Source: a virus
IMG/VR virus record: IMGVR_UViG_3300033149_006616
Coordinates: 1 to 24,005 of that record
Reading direction: 5' to 3' (one strand)
DNA: 24,005 bases
A model generated the notes under the pieces. It was given only the letters and a program-made list of their open reading frames with translations, made no database searches and was not told where the DNA came from. This document shows, in pieces, positions 6,929-14,246 of this stretch. The translations under genes were made by a program, and so were the position numbers. Each line of letters begins with the position of its first letter. The stretch's first letter is position 1.

Positions 6929-7384
6929 TCAGGAGATCGCGTTGGCGAGCGTCGCCTTCAGCGGGATGGCCGGTTCGATGTCGACGAAGCACTCGCTGGC
7001 CGAAATCACCCGCTTGATGATGCCGACGAAGAGGGCATTCGAGACGTCGCCGATGCGGGCCACGCGGTAGTTGTCCGCCGCGTAGACCGCTTTCTCCAGG
7101 TCGGCCTGCGTCAACGTCGAGGTGGCCGCGAACCGCAGGACGCCCTTCTGGCGGACCGCGATCTCGTAGTCGCCATTCGACGCCCCGGCCGGGACCGTCA
7201 CCTCCTCGACGGCCACGCCGGCGAACCTGACGGACGCATCGTCGCCCGCCATCGCCCCGTAGCCCGACGCGTTGATCTCGATGAGATGTCCTTTCTTGTA
7301 CGTCGCCGCCGTCGAGGCGAGGGGGACCCGGACGATCTCGCCGTCCATATGTTCCCGCGCCACTTCCTGTGTCGTGTCCGACAT
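6929..7384 (-). CDS. Head decoration / capsid-associated protein
   Basis: A 151-residue protein from ATG 7384 with AAAGGAG about 7 nt upstream. It is beta-rich: GEIVRVPLASTAATYKKGHL (14-33), then GAMAGDDASVRFAGVAVEEV and GDYEIAVRQKGVLRFAATS. The pattern of an early 'kGtli..' type strand followed by 'faGva' is characteristic of phage decoration proteins of the DUF2190/gpD-like type, which bind the outside of the capsid lattice and stabilise it. In Mu-like phages such a gene often lies between the protease/scaffold and gpT, as here. It has no signal peptide and no cysteine besides one near the C-terminus. The exact family is not proven. Confidence 0.65.
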   Translation of the reverse strand: MSDTTQEVAREHMDGEIVRVPLASTAATYKKGHLIEINASGYGAMAGDDASVRFAGVAVEEVTVPAGASNGDYEIAVRQKGVLRFAATSTLTQADLEKAVYAADNYRVARIGDVSNALFVGIIKRVISASECFVDIEPAIPLKATLANAIS

Positions 7385-7435
7385 GCTTGACTCCTTTCAG
7401 TCGCCAGTCGAAAGTCCAACGTCCAGGATCAACGG

Positions 7436-7453
7436 CCGCGCCGCGCGGCGCGG
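7436..7453. repeat. 18-bp perfect GC palindrome after the protease gene
   Basis: CCGCGCCGCGCGGCGCGG equals its own reverse complement and sits 6 bp beyond the protease stop codon. As RNA it gives a very stable stem. No U-run follows on the minus strand, so RNA processing or protection is more likely than termination. Confidence 0.6.
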
Positions 7454-7459
7454 ATCGGT

Positions 7460-8866
7460 TCAGGCGGGGCTGCGCAGCGGGGCTGCGCAGCGGGCCCGCA
7501 CATAGGCCTCTTTGGTGATGCCGAGGCTCCGGGCCAGGCCGAGCCGCTCGTACTCGTCTCCCGCGGACGCCTCGGCGGGCGTCGCACCGCCGGCCATGGC
7601 GGCGGGACCGGCCGCCGCGGCCTGGCCGGTCTCGCCGAGCGGCACGACCTGGGCGGATCGCCGGGCCTCCTCGTCATCGAGGTAGGCGTAGACCGCCGCC
7701 TCGCCGCCGTGGGCCAAGCACGCGGCGGCCTCGGCCCGCAGACGCGGGGCATGTTTCGGGGCGAGGCGTCCCGCGCCGACGAGCCGGGCGATCGTGGCCG
7801 AGACGGCGTCGGCCACGGCGGCCGACATCTCCGGCGGCTTCGGAGCGTCCGACGCCGGCGCCACGGCCGCATTTGGCGCGCCCGGTTTGTCGCGTATTGC
7901 GTCGGAGGCCCCCCGGGCGGCCCCGGAGTCCCCCGAAACGGGATCGGCCGTCACAAGCGAACCTCGCGACTCGCCGCCCTGCTCGGCCGGCGTGCCGTCA
8001 CCGGCCCCGGCTTCCGTCGCGGCGGCGGCCTCCTCGGCGGGTGTCTCGCCCGGCGAGGCGGCGTCGTACTCGGCGAAGAAGGCGGCGATCTCTTCGCCGA
8101 GGGCGCGGAGGGCATCGGCCTTTTCCTCTTCGGTTCGGCCCTCCTTGTCCTCGATCGTCCAGAGCCGGTCCTGAATGGCGCGGAAGACCGGTTGGAGGCG
8201 GCTCGTGGCGGCCTCCTTCTGGACGGCCTCCGACAGCGTGGCGGGTGGCGTGTCGTCGGCCGACGCGGTCGGCTCATCCGAGGCGGCCAGTTCCGCCGGC
8301 AAGTCGAGCGTCGCCGCGGCGGCCTCGTCGGCGCCGCCGGCCATCGCCGCCGGGACGGGCGGCGGATCGGACGGCGCGTAGAGTCTCGCCACGTCGTCGA
8401 GTGTGCCGAGCTGCGGCTGTCGGACCGGGTCGGCGCCGCAGAGGCCCAGGTGTCGCAGGATCGGCTTGTCGCTCACCTGCGGAAATCCGGGCGCCTTCCC
8501 GGCCGGCCACCAGGACGCCGAGACCTGGCGGAACGCCCCGGCGCGGAGCAGGTCGGCCACTTTCCGCGGCACGCGCTTCAGCGCCGCCGAGATGCGGGCC
8601 CTGCCGTCAACCACCCGCTTGCGGACGTTCTCGACCCAGCCGAGGGCGGGCATGCCGGTCGTCAATTTTCCCTCGTCGGCCTCGTTGTGTCCCAGGACCA
8701 CCGGCACAACGAGGCCCCCCTTCTCGCCGGCCAGGGCGGCGAAGGATTCCACGAGGCCGTCGGCCGTCTCCACCGGCCAGGTCCGGCCGTGCTGGTCTGC
8801 GCAGGGGAACTCCGCGATGTCGACCTCGGGGAGGTCCACCAGGTCCACCTTCGTCTGCTCGTTCAT
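7460..8866 (-). CDS. I: Mu gpI-like prohead protease / scaffold
   Basis: A 468-residue protein from ATG 8866 (MNEQTKVDLVDLPEVDIAEF), with AAAGGAG about 7 nt upstream; the longer open frame is out-of-register gpF DNA. The N-terminal protease domain has VVPVVLGHNEADEGKLTTGM (His near residue 55), GWVENVRKRVVDGRARISAALKRVP, and the probable nucleophile Ser in FRQVSASWW near residue 122. This order is that of Mu I-type proteases. From about residue 170 the protein is Ala/Glu/Pro-rich with helix RLQPVFRAIQDRLWTIEDKE and LRALGEEIAAFFAEY, as expected of a scaffold. In Mu the scaffold Z is made from an internal start; I see no well-placed internal ribosome site here. A 13-bp tandem duplication lies at its 3' end. 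Confidence 0.82.
   Translation of the reverse strand: MNEQTKVDLVDLPEVDIAEFPCADQHGRTWPVETADGLVESFAALAGEKGGLVVPVVLGHNEADEGKLTTGMPALGWVENVRKRVVDGRARISAALKRVPRKVADLLRAGAFRQVSASWWPAGKAPGFPQVSDKPILRHLGLCGADPVRQPQLGTLDDVARLYAPSDPPPVPAAMAGGADEAAAATLDLPAELAASDEPTASADDTPPATLSEAVQKEAATSRLQPVFRAIQDRLWTIEDKEGRTEEEKADALRALGEEIAAFFAEYDAASPGETPAEEAAAATEAGAGDGTPAEQGGESRGSLVTADPVSGDSGAARGASDAIRDKPGAPNAAVAPASDAPKPPEMSAAVADAVSATIARLVGAGRLAPKHAPRLRAEAAACLAHGGEAAVYAYLDDEEARRSAQVVPLGETGQAAAAGPAAMAGGATPAEASAGDEYERLGLARSLGITKEAYVRARCAAPLRSPA
7466..7491. repeat. 13-bp tandem duplication at the 3' end of the protease gene
   Basis: GGGGCTGCGCAGC occurs twice in direct succession (7466-7478 and 7479-7491), inside the last codons of the protease gene. 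Thirteen is not a multiple of three, so the duplication moves the reading frame and changes the C-terminal residues and stop position. Confidence 0.8.
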
Positions 8867-8896
8867 CGTCCGCTCCTTTCGATGGTTCCAAATTTC

Positions 8897-8935
8897 AACG
8901 CAGAGATCTCCGCGTGCTCTCTGTCCCTCTGCGTT
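8897..8935. repeat. CTCTGCG-type repeats forming a 9-bp inverted repeat between MuF and protease genes
   Basis: AACGCAGAG (8897-8905) and CTCTGCGTT (8927-8935) are exact inverted copies and can pair around a 21-nt loop. The right arm overlaps the MuF stop codon. Within the span are 9-mers CTCCGCGTG, CTCTCTGTC and CTCTGCGTT, related to those at 2300-2326 and 13298-13315. A weak terminator or processing site is possible, but there is no long U-run. Confidence 0.65.
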
Positions 8936-9701
8936 AAAACATATGCTTCTGGATCGCCTGCCAGAGGCCCGTGCCGGGGTTGCCCAAAAAGCCGGGGTCC
9001 GGTGACACGGCCGGCGGCGCGGGCGCCGCCGCGAGGCCCCCGCGGGCCTCGACCTCCTCGGGCGCGAGGAGCCGGACCTGGCACCGGCAGTTCCACCCGT
9101 TGGGCGGCCACCAGATCGCCCACGTGGGCGCGTCCAGCGGCCCCCACCAGCCGTCCATCGCGAGGTGGTTCGCCCTGGTCCGATCATCCTCGACGGCCAC
9201 GTACTCGGCCGCCGCCACCAGGCCGTCCTCGGCCAGTGTCCGTGCGGCCGTCCACTGGCCGCCCGCATAGGCGGACTGGACGTTCGTGCGGAAGATCGTC
9301 TCCAGGTGCCAGGGTGAAGCCGGATCGAGGCCCCGCGACGTCGTGACGGCGTCGAGAGCCTCACCGAACCGGTCGACCGTCCACCCCTCGCGGACGGCCT
9401 CCGCCAGGGCGTCCTCGACCTCGGCGGCGATGGCGTCGGTCTCGGCCGCGGCTAGCGTCATCGCCTCGCGCCGGCCCCAGTCGAGTACGTTGTCCGTCTG
9501 AATGCCAAAGATCGCATTTTTCTTGAGGCTCGCGACGGCCCGCTCGTAATCGAGGCCCGGCCCGCCGATCATCCCCGCGACCGCGCCCTCGACCTTGATT
9601 TCCGCCAGGGCGTCGATCAGGGGCCCGAGGACCTCGGGCAACTCGCCCGCGGCCGCCTGCGCCCGGAGGCCCGCGAGAAACGCGCGGACCTCCTCTAGAC
9701 T
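8934..9701 (-). CDS. F: MuF-type head morphogenesis protein, expressed by -1 frameshift from the portal gene or from a weak TTG
   Basis: The C-terminal half carries the Phage_Mu_F (SPP1 gp7-like) signature: WHLETIFRTNVQSAYAGGQW, then DDRTRANHLAMDGWW and PPNGWNCRCQVRLL. These proteins sit inside or at the base of the head and are needed for assembly. In this frame no ATG or GTG exists near the beginning; the only canonical-type start is TTG at 9641, without a Shine-Dalgarno site. The frame is open upstream across the portal stop, and the residues read through (SLEEVRAFLAGLRAQAAAGE) look like a real amphipathic helix. The limits given run from the first codon after a -1 slip on the A7 run to the TAA. 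As a portal-MuF fusion the product would be 753 residues. An indel error in the A7 run could also give this picture. Confidence 0.8.
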   Translation of the reverse strand, partial: SLEEVRAFLAGLRAQAAAGELPEVLGPLIDALAEIKVEGAVAGMIGGPGLDYERAVASLKKNAIFGIQTDNVLDWGRREAMTLAAAETDAIAAEVEDALAEAVREGWTVDRFGEALDAVTTSRGLDPASPWHLETIFRTNVQSAYAGGQWTAARTLAEDGLVAAAEYVAVEDDRTRANHLAMDGWWGPLDAPTWAIWWPPNGWNCRCQVRLLAPEEVEARGGLAAAPAPPAVSPDPGFLGNPGTGLWQAIQKHMF

Positions 9702-9707
9702 TTTTTT
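9665..9707 (-). promoter_or_regulatory. Predicted programmed -1 ribosomal frameshift signal (slippery A7 plus hairpin)
   Basis: On the minus strand the portal frame reads CGA AAA AAA GTC TAG. The run A AAA AAA (9701-9707) fits X XXY YYZ in the zero frame. After a 7-nt spacer containing the portal UAG comes an 11-bp stem, GGAGGUCCGCG (9683-9693) pairing with CGCGGGCCUCC (9665-9675) with one G-U wobble and a 7-nt loop. The downstream MuF frame is exactly -1. The 5' arm also contains an AGGAGG that could bind 16S rRNA. Confidence 0.75.
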
Positions 9708-11194
9708 CGTCGGGCCTGGCCGAGGATCGCCTCGGCGAGGGCCTTGTTGGCCGCCGGCACGCGGGCCAGCGCCCGCCGTTCGGCGGCGCTCAAGGCGCCT
9801 GCCGGTGCGTCACCGGCGAACTCGGCCGGCGCGTCGGTCTCGGTCGGCGGCGGCTCGGGCGGCAGACCCGCGCGGCCGGATAGGCCGAGCAGGCCGCCCG
9901 CGCCGAACGGCGATGCGAGGGCCGTCGCGGCGGCCGGCGCCAAGATTTCGTCGTCCTCCTCGGGCGTCGGCACATCGAACTGTTCGTTGACGTACCACGC
10001 CGGGATCGCGACGCCCATCCGCTGGAGGCGTTCGAGCGTCTCGGACGCGGGGCCGGCGTCCTGTTTGGTCCAGCGCCAGTAGAATTCCGGCGGCTCGTCC
10101 AAGGCAAAATTCAGGCCGTGCAGCGGCCCGACCAAGTCCGACTGGATCGCCGCGGCGATCCACTCGCCGACGATCCACGTCCATGGACGCGACGTCCGGG
10201 CGTGCGTCTCGGTCGCCCGGAGCGCCCCCGTTTCGGCGCCCTCCAACATCTGGAGCGTGGCGCCCGTCAGGCCGACGACGATCTCCTTGTCACAGTCGGC
10301 AATCGCGGAGGCGAACACGTCGGCCGGGGCGGTTGCGAGCTCAACTAGGTCCACCTGGAGGTCCGAGGGGATGGCGAAGCCCAGGGACTCCTGGAGTTGT
10401 GTCAGAAGATTCTCGGCCGATTGGCGGCCCGCGTCACCCTGGTCGGCTGGGTAGACGACCTTCCGGCGGCCCTTCGAGAGGGCCTCCAGAAAGATCGCCC
10501 GGAATTTCCACGCGTTGTCCTTCACCCAGAACGCGCGGTAGGCCGCCCGGAACTCCGACTGGCCGAGCGGGTTCGCGTAGCACGGCAACCAGGAGACGAC
10601 GATGAACCGCGTCCGGTCGCGAGTGACCCATTCGCCGCGGACCTGCTGCTTCAGCGATATGATGTTGAGGTACTCGTCGACCTCGAAATCCCACGTATCG
10701 ACGTCCTTGGCCTTGAGGCCCGCTAGGCCCACCCTGCCGGCCCAGCGGCCCCGCTCGATCGGCACGAGGACCTTCTCGATGACCGCAAAGCCATCGACGA
10801 GGGCGCGCGACAGATCGAAGACCAATTGCAGCATGCCCGTCCCCGGCAGCCGCCGGAGCACGTAGCGGAGAAAATCGGCGGCCTCGACGTTCGGGTCGTC
10901 GTCGTCCGGCCGGCGACGGGCGTCGTAGTCGGCCGGCCGGACGTCCCAGTCGGTGGCCATGACAGGGAAAACGCGCGAAAGATAGGCCGCCTTGACGGTC
11001 GCGTCGCGCATCATGTCGCGATAGACCGAGAGGCGGAGGGCCTTCGAGGCCAGGAGATCATCGGCGTAATAGGGCTTGATGCCCCAGCGGGCCGTGTCGG
11101 CCTCGGCGAAGGCGACGCCGGTCTCGCGGTCCTGGCCCCGCAGGGCCCGGGCCACCCAGTCAGCGGCCTTGGCGAGTTGGTCTCGAGCGCTCAC
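9695..11194 (-). CDS. Portal protein (Mu gp29-like, DUF935)
   Basis: A 499-residue protein from GTG 11194, overlapping the terminase stop (GTGA), with GGAGGG 7 nt upstream. DUF935 marks include DATVKAAYLSRVFPVMATDW (about 60-80), LVFDLSRALVDGFAVIEKVL, the strand RTRFIVVSWLPCYANPLGQSEF followed by RAAYRAFWVKDNAWKFRAIF, and VGLTGATLQM with ALRATETH. These match gp29-type portals, the ring through which DNA enters the head. The usual C-terminal helical tail after about residue 440 is replaced by a Pro/Ala linker (PPEPPPTETDAPAEF) and a short helix ending QARRKKV. The stop falls directly after a slippery A7 run, so some ribosomes probably continue into the MuF gene. Confidence 0.9.
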   Translation of the reverse strand: MSARDQLAKAADWVARALRGQDRETGVAFAEADTARWGIKPYYADDLLASKALRLSVYRDMMRDATVKAAYLSRVFPVMATDWDVRPADYDARRRPDDDDPNVEAADFLRYVLRRLPGTGMLQLVFDLSRALVDGFAVIEKVLVPIERGRWAGRVGLAGLKAKDVDTWDFEVDEYLNIISLKQQVRGEWVTRDRTRFIVVSWLPCYANPLGQSEFRAAYRAFWVKDNAWKFRAIFLEALSKGRRKVVYPADQGDAGRQSAENLLTQLQESLGFAIPSDLQVDLVELATAPADVFASAIADCDKEIVVGLTGATLQMLEGAETGALRATETHARTSRPWTWIVGEWIAAAIQSDLVGPLHGLNFALDEPPEFYWRWTKQDAGPASETLERLQRMGVAIPAWYVNEQFDVPTPEEDDEILAPAAATALASPFGAGGLLGLSGRAGLPPEPPPTETDAPAEFAGDAPAGALSAAERRALARVPAANKALAEAILGQARRKKV

Positions 11195-12663
11195 CACTCG
11201 GCCCTCCGATGGCCGCCGCTCCGGTCGGGCGGCCCCCACGGCGATCCCGCCGCCACGGCCCCGGACGGCTGGTAGACGATCGACTCCTCGTGCACGGGGC
11301 CGCACTCGGCGCCGGTGGCCGCCGCCCGGCAGGCCAGGGCGAGCGCCCAGAAGCGATCGGCGTGGCCGGCGTCGGTCCGCGGCGTCTCCAGCCGCACGCC
11401 GCCGCCGGCGAGTTGCACCCGCCGGACGCTGTGCAGATCGGCCCGGATATCGGGGTCGCTGGGGATGCGGATCGTCCGGTCCTCGAAGCGTGCCTTCATC
11501 CGAGCCGCCAAGTCCTCCTGGACGCTCGCGCCCAGGTGGACCGACTCGACGCGGCCCGCGCCCAGGGCCCGCGTCAGGTCCTCGGCCAGTTGCATGCCGA
11601 TGCCGCCGGCGTCAACGGCGACGCGGCCCGCGCGAGTTTTCCGGACCAGGTCTAGGATCGCCTCGTACTGGACACGGAACGGGGCGCCCTGCCAGACAGG
11701 GACGCCCAGCGTCCAAACGACGTCGCCAAGGCGCGCGAGAATCCACGCCACGGTCAGGTCGTGCGTCCGACCGATGTCGACGCCGATATAGACCGGGGCT
11801 GCCAGGCCGGCCGCCTCGCCCGCCGTCATGGAGGCCTCCGGCGACTCGCACGAGGCGATGAGTTCCAGCGGCAGGTAGGCGCCTGCCGCCGACCGCGACG
11901 TGCACATGTAGAGCCGGAGCCAATCCTCCTCCGTGAGGCACTCGCGGCGACAGTCGCGAAGAAACGCCGCCCGTTCGGCCTCGGTGGCCCGGCGCTTCAG
12001 GCCCCGAATCTTCTCCACCAGGCCTTGCTCGACGGCCTGCACAATATTGACCTCGTGATACGACCAGAGCCGGTCCGCGGCGGGCAGGGACAACTCCTTC
12101 CTGGCCTGATCGCACAGGGCGTCGAAGCACGTGCCCTCGGCGTCGGGGTTGGAAAAAACGGACATCTGCCCGCCGCCCCAGCGGATGCACGGCCCGGCTT
12201 CGGCGTACATCCGGAACCCTTGGCCGTGATAGGCATGCTCGTCGAGCGTAACGTCGCCGCCGCGGCCGTGGATGGCGTTGGGATTGGCCGACAGGGCCGT
12301 GATCCGGGCGCCGTTGGGAAACTCGACGTAGGCCGTCTTGATCTCGGTGCCATCCTCGAGGCGGAGCGTCTCCTCGTCGCTGCGCGTATGCCGCTCGACG
12401 GCCTGGTAGAGGCGAAGCCAGTGGCCGACGTATCGGATGTACTCCTTCGCCGTATCATAGTCCTGCGTCGTGAACCACTGGTCGAGTCTGGGCAGACCCT
12501 CCTCGACCTGGCGGACGCGCCGGCGGGTGTGCTTGAACGCTTCGGCATACGTCCAGCCCGCGCGGCGGCACTTCCGGCCGAGGACATGCGGATGTTCGTC
12601 CTCGATCCAGGCCTCCTGGTACGGCAGAAAATACCTCGCCAGGTTGGGTTCGGTCTGCGTCAC
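11191..12663 (-). CDS. Terminase large subunit (Mu gp28-like)
   Basis: A 490-residue protein from GTG 12663, overlapping the previous stop (GTGA), with GGGGGAGG 6 nt upstream. The ATPase half has a degenerate Walker A (GRKCRRAGWTY, residues 29-39, lacking the normal GKT/S) and Walker B DVTLDEHAY (137-145). The nuclease half has VYIGVDIGRTHDLTVAW (D296 probable metal ligand), VAVDAGGIGMQLAEDL and DAGHADRFWALALA, the RNase H-like acidic set of large terminases. Together they pump DNA into the prohead and cut it. In Mu-like phages the motor packages headful DNA from integrated copies. Length is a little short of Mu gp28 (about 550). Confidence 0.9.
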   Translation of the reverse strand: MTQTEPNLARYFLPYQEAWIEDEHPHVLGRKCRRAGWTYAEAFKHTRRRVRQVEEGLPRLDQWFTTQDYDTAKEYIRYVGHWLRLYQAVERHTRSDEETLRLEDGTEIKTAYVEFPNGARITALSANPNAIHGRGGDVTLDEHAYHGQGFRMYAEAGPCIRWGGGQMSVFSNPDAEGTCFDALCDQARKELSLPAADRLWSYHEVNIVQAVEQGLVEKIRGLKRRATEAERAAFLRDCRRECLTEEDWLRLYMCTSRSAAGAYLPLELIASCESPEASMTAGEAAGLAAPVYIGVDIGRTHDLTVAWILARLGDVVWTLGVPVWQGAPFRVQYEAILDLVRKTRAGRVAVDAGGIGMQLAEDLTRALGAGRVESVHLGASVQEDLAARMKARFEDRTIRIPSDPDIRADLHSVRRVQLAGGGVRLETPRTDAGHADRFWALALACRAAATGAECGPVHEESIVYQPSGAVAAGSPWGPPDRSGGHRRAEW

Positions 12664-13292
12664 ACTCGGCCTCCCCCGATTCCGAGAATCCGGTCCACCA
12701 CCTGGGTCACCGTCTCGCGCTCGGCGCCGGCCGCCCGGAGCGCCTCCGTCGCCGTCTTCGCCGCGGCTTCCTTGTCCGCCTGAAATTCCCTGGCGAACGC
12801 GAGTTTGAGGCGCTCGCGGTTCGCCGCCGAGTACCCGAGGCCCGACAGGGCGTGGGCCAGGCTGGAGAGCGTCGCCGCGCGTTTCTTGATATCGGCCGGC
12901 GGACCGCCCAAACCGCCGGCGTCGGCCGCGGCCGGTTCGGCCGTCGCGGCTTCTTGGAGGTCGACGAGGGCCTCGAAGATCATCTGGACGGCCGTCTGTT
13001 CGGCCGCCTCGTTCAGTTCCGTGGCGGGTTTGCCCTCCAGGTCCGCGACGACCGTCTGGGCGGCCTCGCGCCACGCCCTCAGTTTCTCCAGGTGCCGCTG
13101 GAACCGACTGCCCCAGCGGTGGACGCTCGAGCGCCCGACCTGGTGCCCCTCAGCGGCGAGCCAGGCGACCAGCCGATCGTAGGTCTCGCCAGCCTGAAAC
13201 CGGCGGGCGAGTTCGTCGCGGATCTCGCGCGGCAGCCGGTCCACCTTGTGATGCCGGCGTTCGACCTGCCGCGTTTTCGCGTTCTCGCTCAT
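12660..13292 (-). CDS. Terminase small subunit-like (Mu gp27, DUF3486)
   Basis: A 210-residue protein beginning MSENAKTRQVERRHHKVDRL at ATG 13292 (weak AGAGAA site). The line KVDRLPREIRDELARRFQAGETYDRLVAWLAAEGHQVGRSSVHRWGSRF is a diagnostic DUF3486 N-terminal DNA-binding segment, with the typical 'lP..vr..l...l..g...y..i...l...G..vs.sav.R' order. A long helical region follows (HLEKLRAWREAAQTVVADLE and ALVDLQEAATAEPAA), then KRAATLSSLAHALSGLGYS. It directly precedes and overlaps the large terminase, as in Mu. The role is recognition of phage ends and assembly of the packaging motor. Confidence is high from motif and order together. Confidence 0.88.
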   Translation of the reverse strand: MSENAKTRQVERRHHKVDRLPREIRDELARRFQAGETYDRLVAWLAAEGHQVGRSSVHRWGSRFQRHLEKLRAWREAAQTVVADLEGKPATELNEAAEQTAVQMIFEALVDLQEAATAEPAAADAGGLGGPPADIKKRAATLSSLAHALSGLGYSAANRERLKLAFAREFQADKEAAAKTATEALRAAGAERETVTQVVDRILGIGGGRV

Positions 13293-13297
13293 CCGTT

Positions 13298-13315
13298 CTC
13301 TGCGGTCCCTGCGCG
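13298..13315. repeat. Two tandem 9-bp units of the CTCTGCGGT repeat
   Basis: CTCTGCGGT and CCCTGCGCG are adjacent in the short gap before the small terminase gene, close to its ribosome site. They belong to the same 9-mer family as the repeats at 2300-2326 and 8908-8935. Confidence 0.65.
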
Positions 13316-13337
13316 CTCTAGGAAAGCCTGTCGCCAT

Positions 13338-13664
13338 TCAGGGCGCCACGCCGGGGTCGGCCGGGACCGTCCCGTCCAGGAGATCCGTGCCGGCGGAGGT
13401 GATCCGGGCGGAGGCCTCCGACGCGCTCGGCAGCATCGAGACAGGGCCCCCCGCCCGCCGCTCGACATAGCCCGCCGAGGAGAGGTACGTCAGGCACTCG
13501 CGCACCTCGCCGGGCGTCAGGTCCTCCGCCTCGCTCTGCAGGGTCCGGTAGAGGCTCCGCTCCGAGAGCCATCCCTCGTAGCCGGCGCCGGCCACGGCTC
13601 GAAGGACCACCAGCACCTGTCGGCGCAGTATGAGCCGACGTCGGGTCTCGGTCTGGTCAGTCAC
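13338..13664 (-). CDS. Small winged-helix-like protein at the Mu gp26 position
   Basis: A 108-residue protein starting at GTG 13664 (MTDQTETRRRLILRRQVLVV), overlapping the previous gene by 8 nt. It has a helix-turn-helix look: GWLSERSLYRTLQSEAEDLTPGEVRECLTYLSSAGYVERRAGG (about residues 31-73), where a recognition helix is followed by a wing-like turn. Small proteins of this layout occur just upstream of gp27 in many Mu-like prophages (gp26 position). It may help in DNA packaging or late gene control; nothing here decides this. The C-terminus (SEASARITSAGTDLLDG) also fits the end of a winged-helix domain. Confidence 0.65.
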   Translation of the reverse strand: MTDQTETRRRLILRRQVLVVLRAVAGAGYEGWLSERSLYRTLQSEAEDLTPGEVRECLTYLSSAGYVERRAGGPVSMLPSASEASARITSAGTDLLDGTVPADPGVAP

Positions 13665-14055
13665 CGCCGCCCCCCTTCGTGGCCTTGGCCGCCAGAGCCT
13701 CGAACGCCTTGCCGGCCGTCGAACTCATCGAGAGCACCATGCCCTCCAGACGGGCCTGCCCGGCCTGGAGGTTCTCGATCTTGGCGAAGATCCGCGTCGT
13801 GGTCTGCCGGGTTTCGTCGTGGCAGATGTTGCAGGTGTCGCGCGAGACGTACTCGGCGGCGAGTTTCTCGCGGAGCCGCCCCTCCTTCGCGGCCGCATCG
13901 ATCGCGCCCTCGCGTTCGAGGCGCTCCAGGCTCGCGAGCCGCTCGCAGATTCCGTTGAGGCTCTTCTTGAGAAAATAGGCCACCGCGCCCAGCCCGGCCA
14001 CGAGGAGAATCTGGAGGACGATCTTCGCCAGGTCCCACAGGGCATCGCTGGGCAT
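13657..14055 (-). CDS. Mu gp25-like (DUF2730-like) membrane/coiled-coil protein
   Basis: A 132-residue protein from ATG 14055 with GAGGTGA 5 nt upstream. Residues 11-29 (IVLQILLVAGLGAVAYFLK) form one membrane segment, followed by a long coiled coil (NGICERLASLERLEREGAID, then AAAKEGRLREKLAAEYV). A short CNIC motif (RDTCNICHDETRQ) sits within the helix. The C-terminal part (ENLQAGQARLEGMVLSMSS) continues the coil. A membrane anchor plus coil in front of gp26-gp27 is the layout of DUF2730 proteins in Mu-like phages, whose job is not known. This is the first gene of the late operon, so its upstream region should hold the late promoter. Confidence 0.65.
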   Translation of the reverse strand: MPSDALWDLAKIVLQILLVAGLGAVAYFLKKSLNGICERLASLERLEREGAIDAAAKEGRLREKLAAEYVSRDTCNICHDETRQTTTRIFAKIENLQAGQARLEGMVLSMSSTAGKAFEALAAKATKGGGGD

Positions 14056-14246
14056 GGTCACCTCACTCCGGTCGCTCGGGTTCGGGCCGCAAAACACTGC
14101 CGCGACGGGCGCGCTTGTCCCCCGCATATTCGGGAGGCCGGCCGCCGCGGAGGTTCGGCCCACCGGCGGCGCCCGCCGCGGCAATTCCTGGGAACCATCG
14201 CCGGATTGGACGAATTGAATGGAACAAGGCCATGCGGCATCCCGCC
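14056..14246. other. Non-coding gap upstream of the late operon (presumed late promoter region)
   Basis: This 191-bp gap between the early terminator and the first late gene shows no credible ORF. An A/T-richer patch lies at 14204-14228 and a near-palindrome CCCGCATATTCGGG near 14139-14152. I see no good TTGACA/TATAAT pair on the minus strand, which fits an activator-dependent late promoter. Confidence 0.4.

Noticed and set aside
9641-9641. TTG as the ordinary start of the MuF gene
   Set aside because: It has no Shine-Dalgarno sequence, every neighbour has one or a tight overlap, and it would cut off an upstream helix that reads as real protein. It remains a fallback if the frameshift is disproved.
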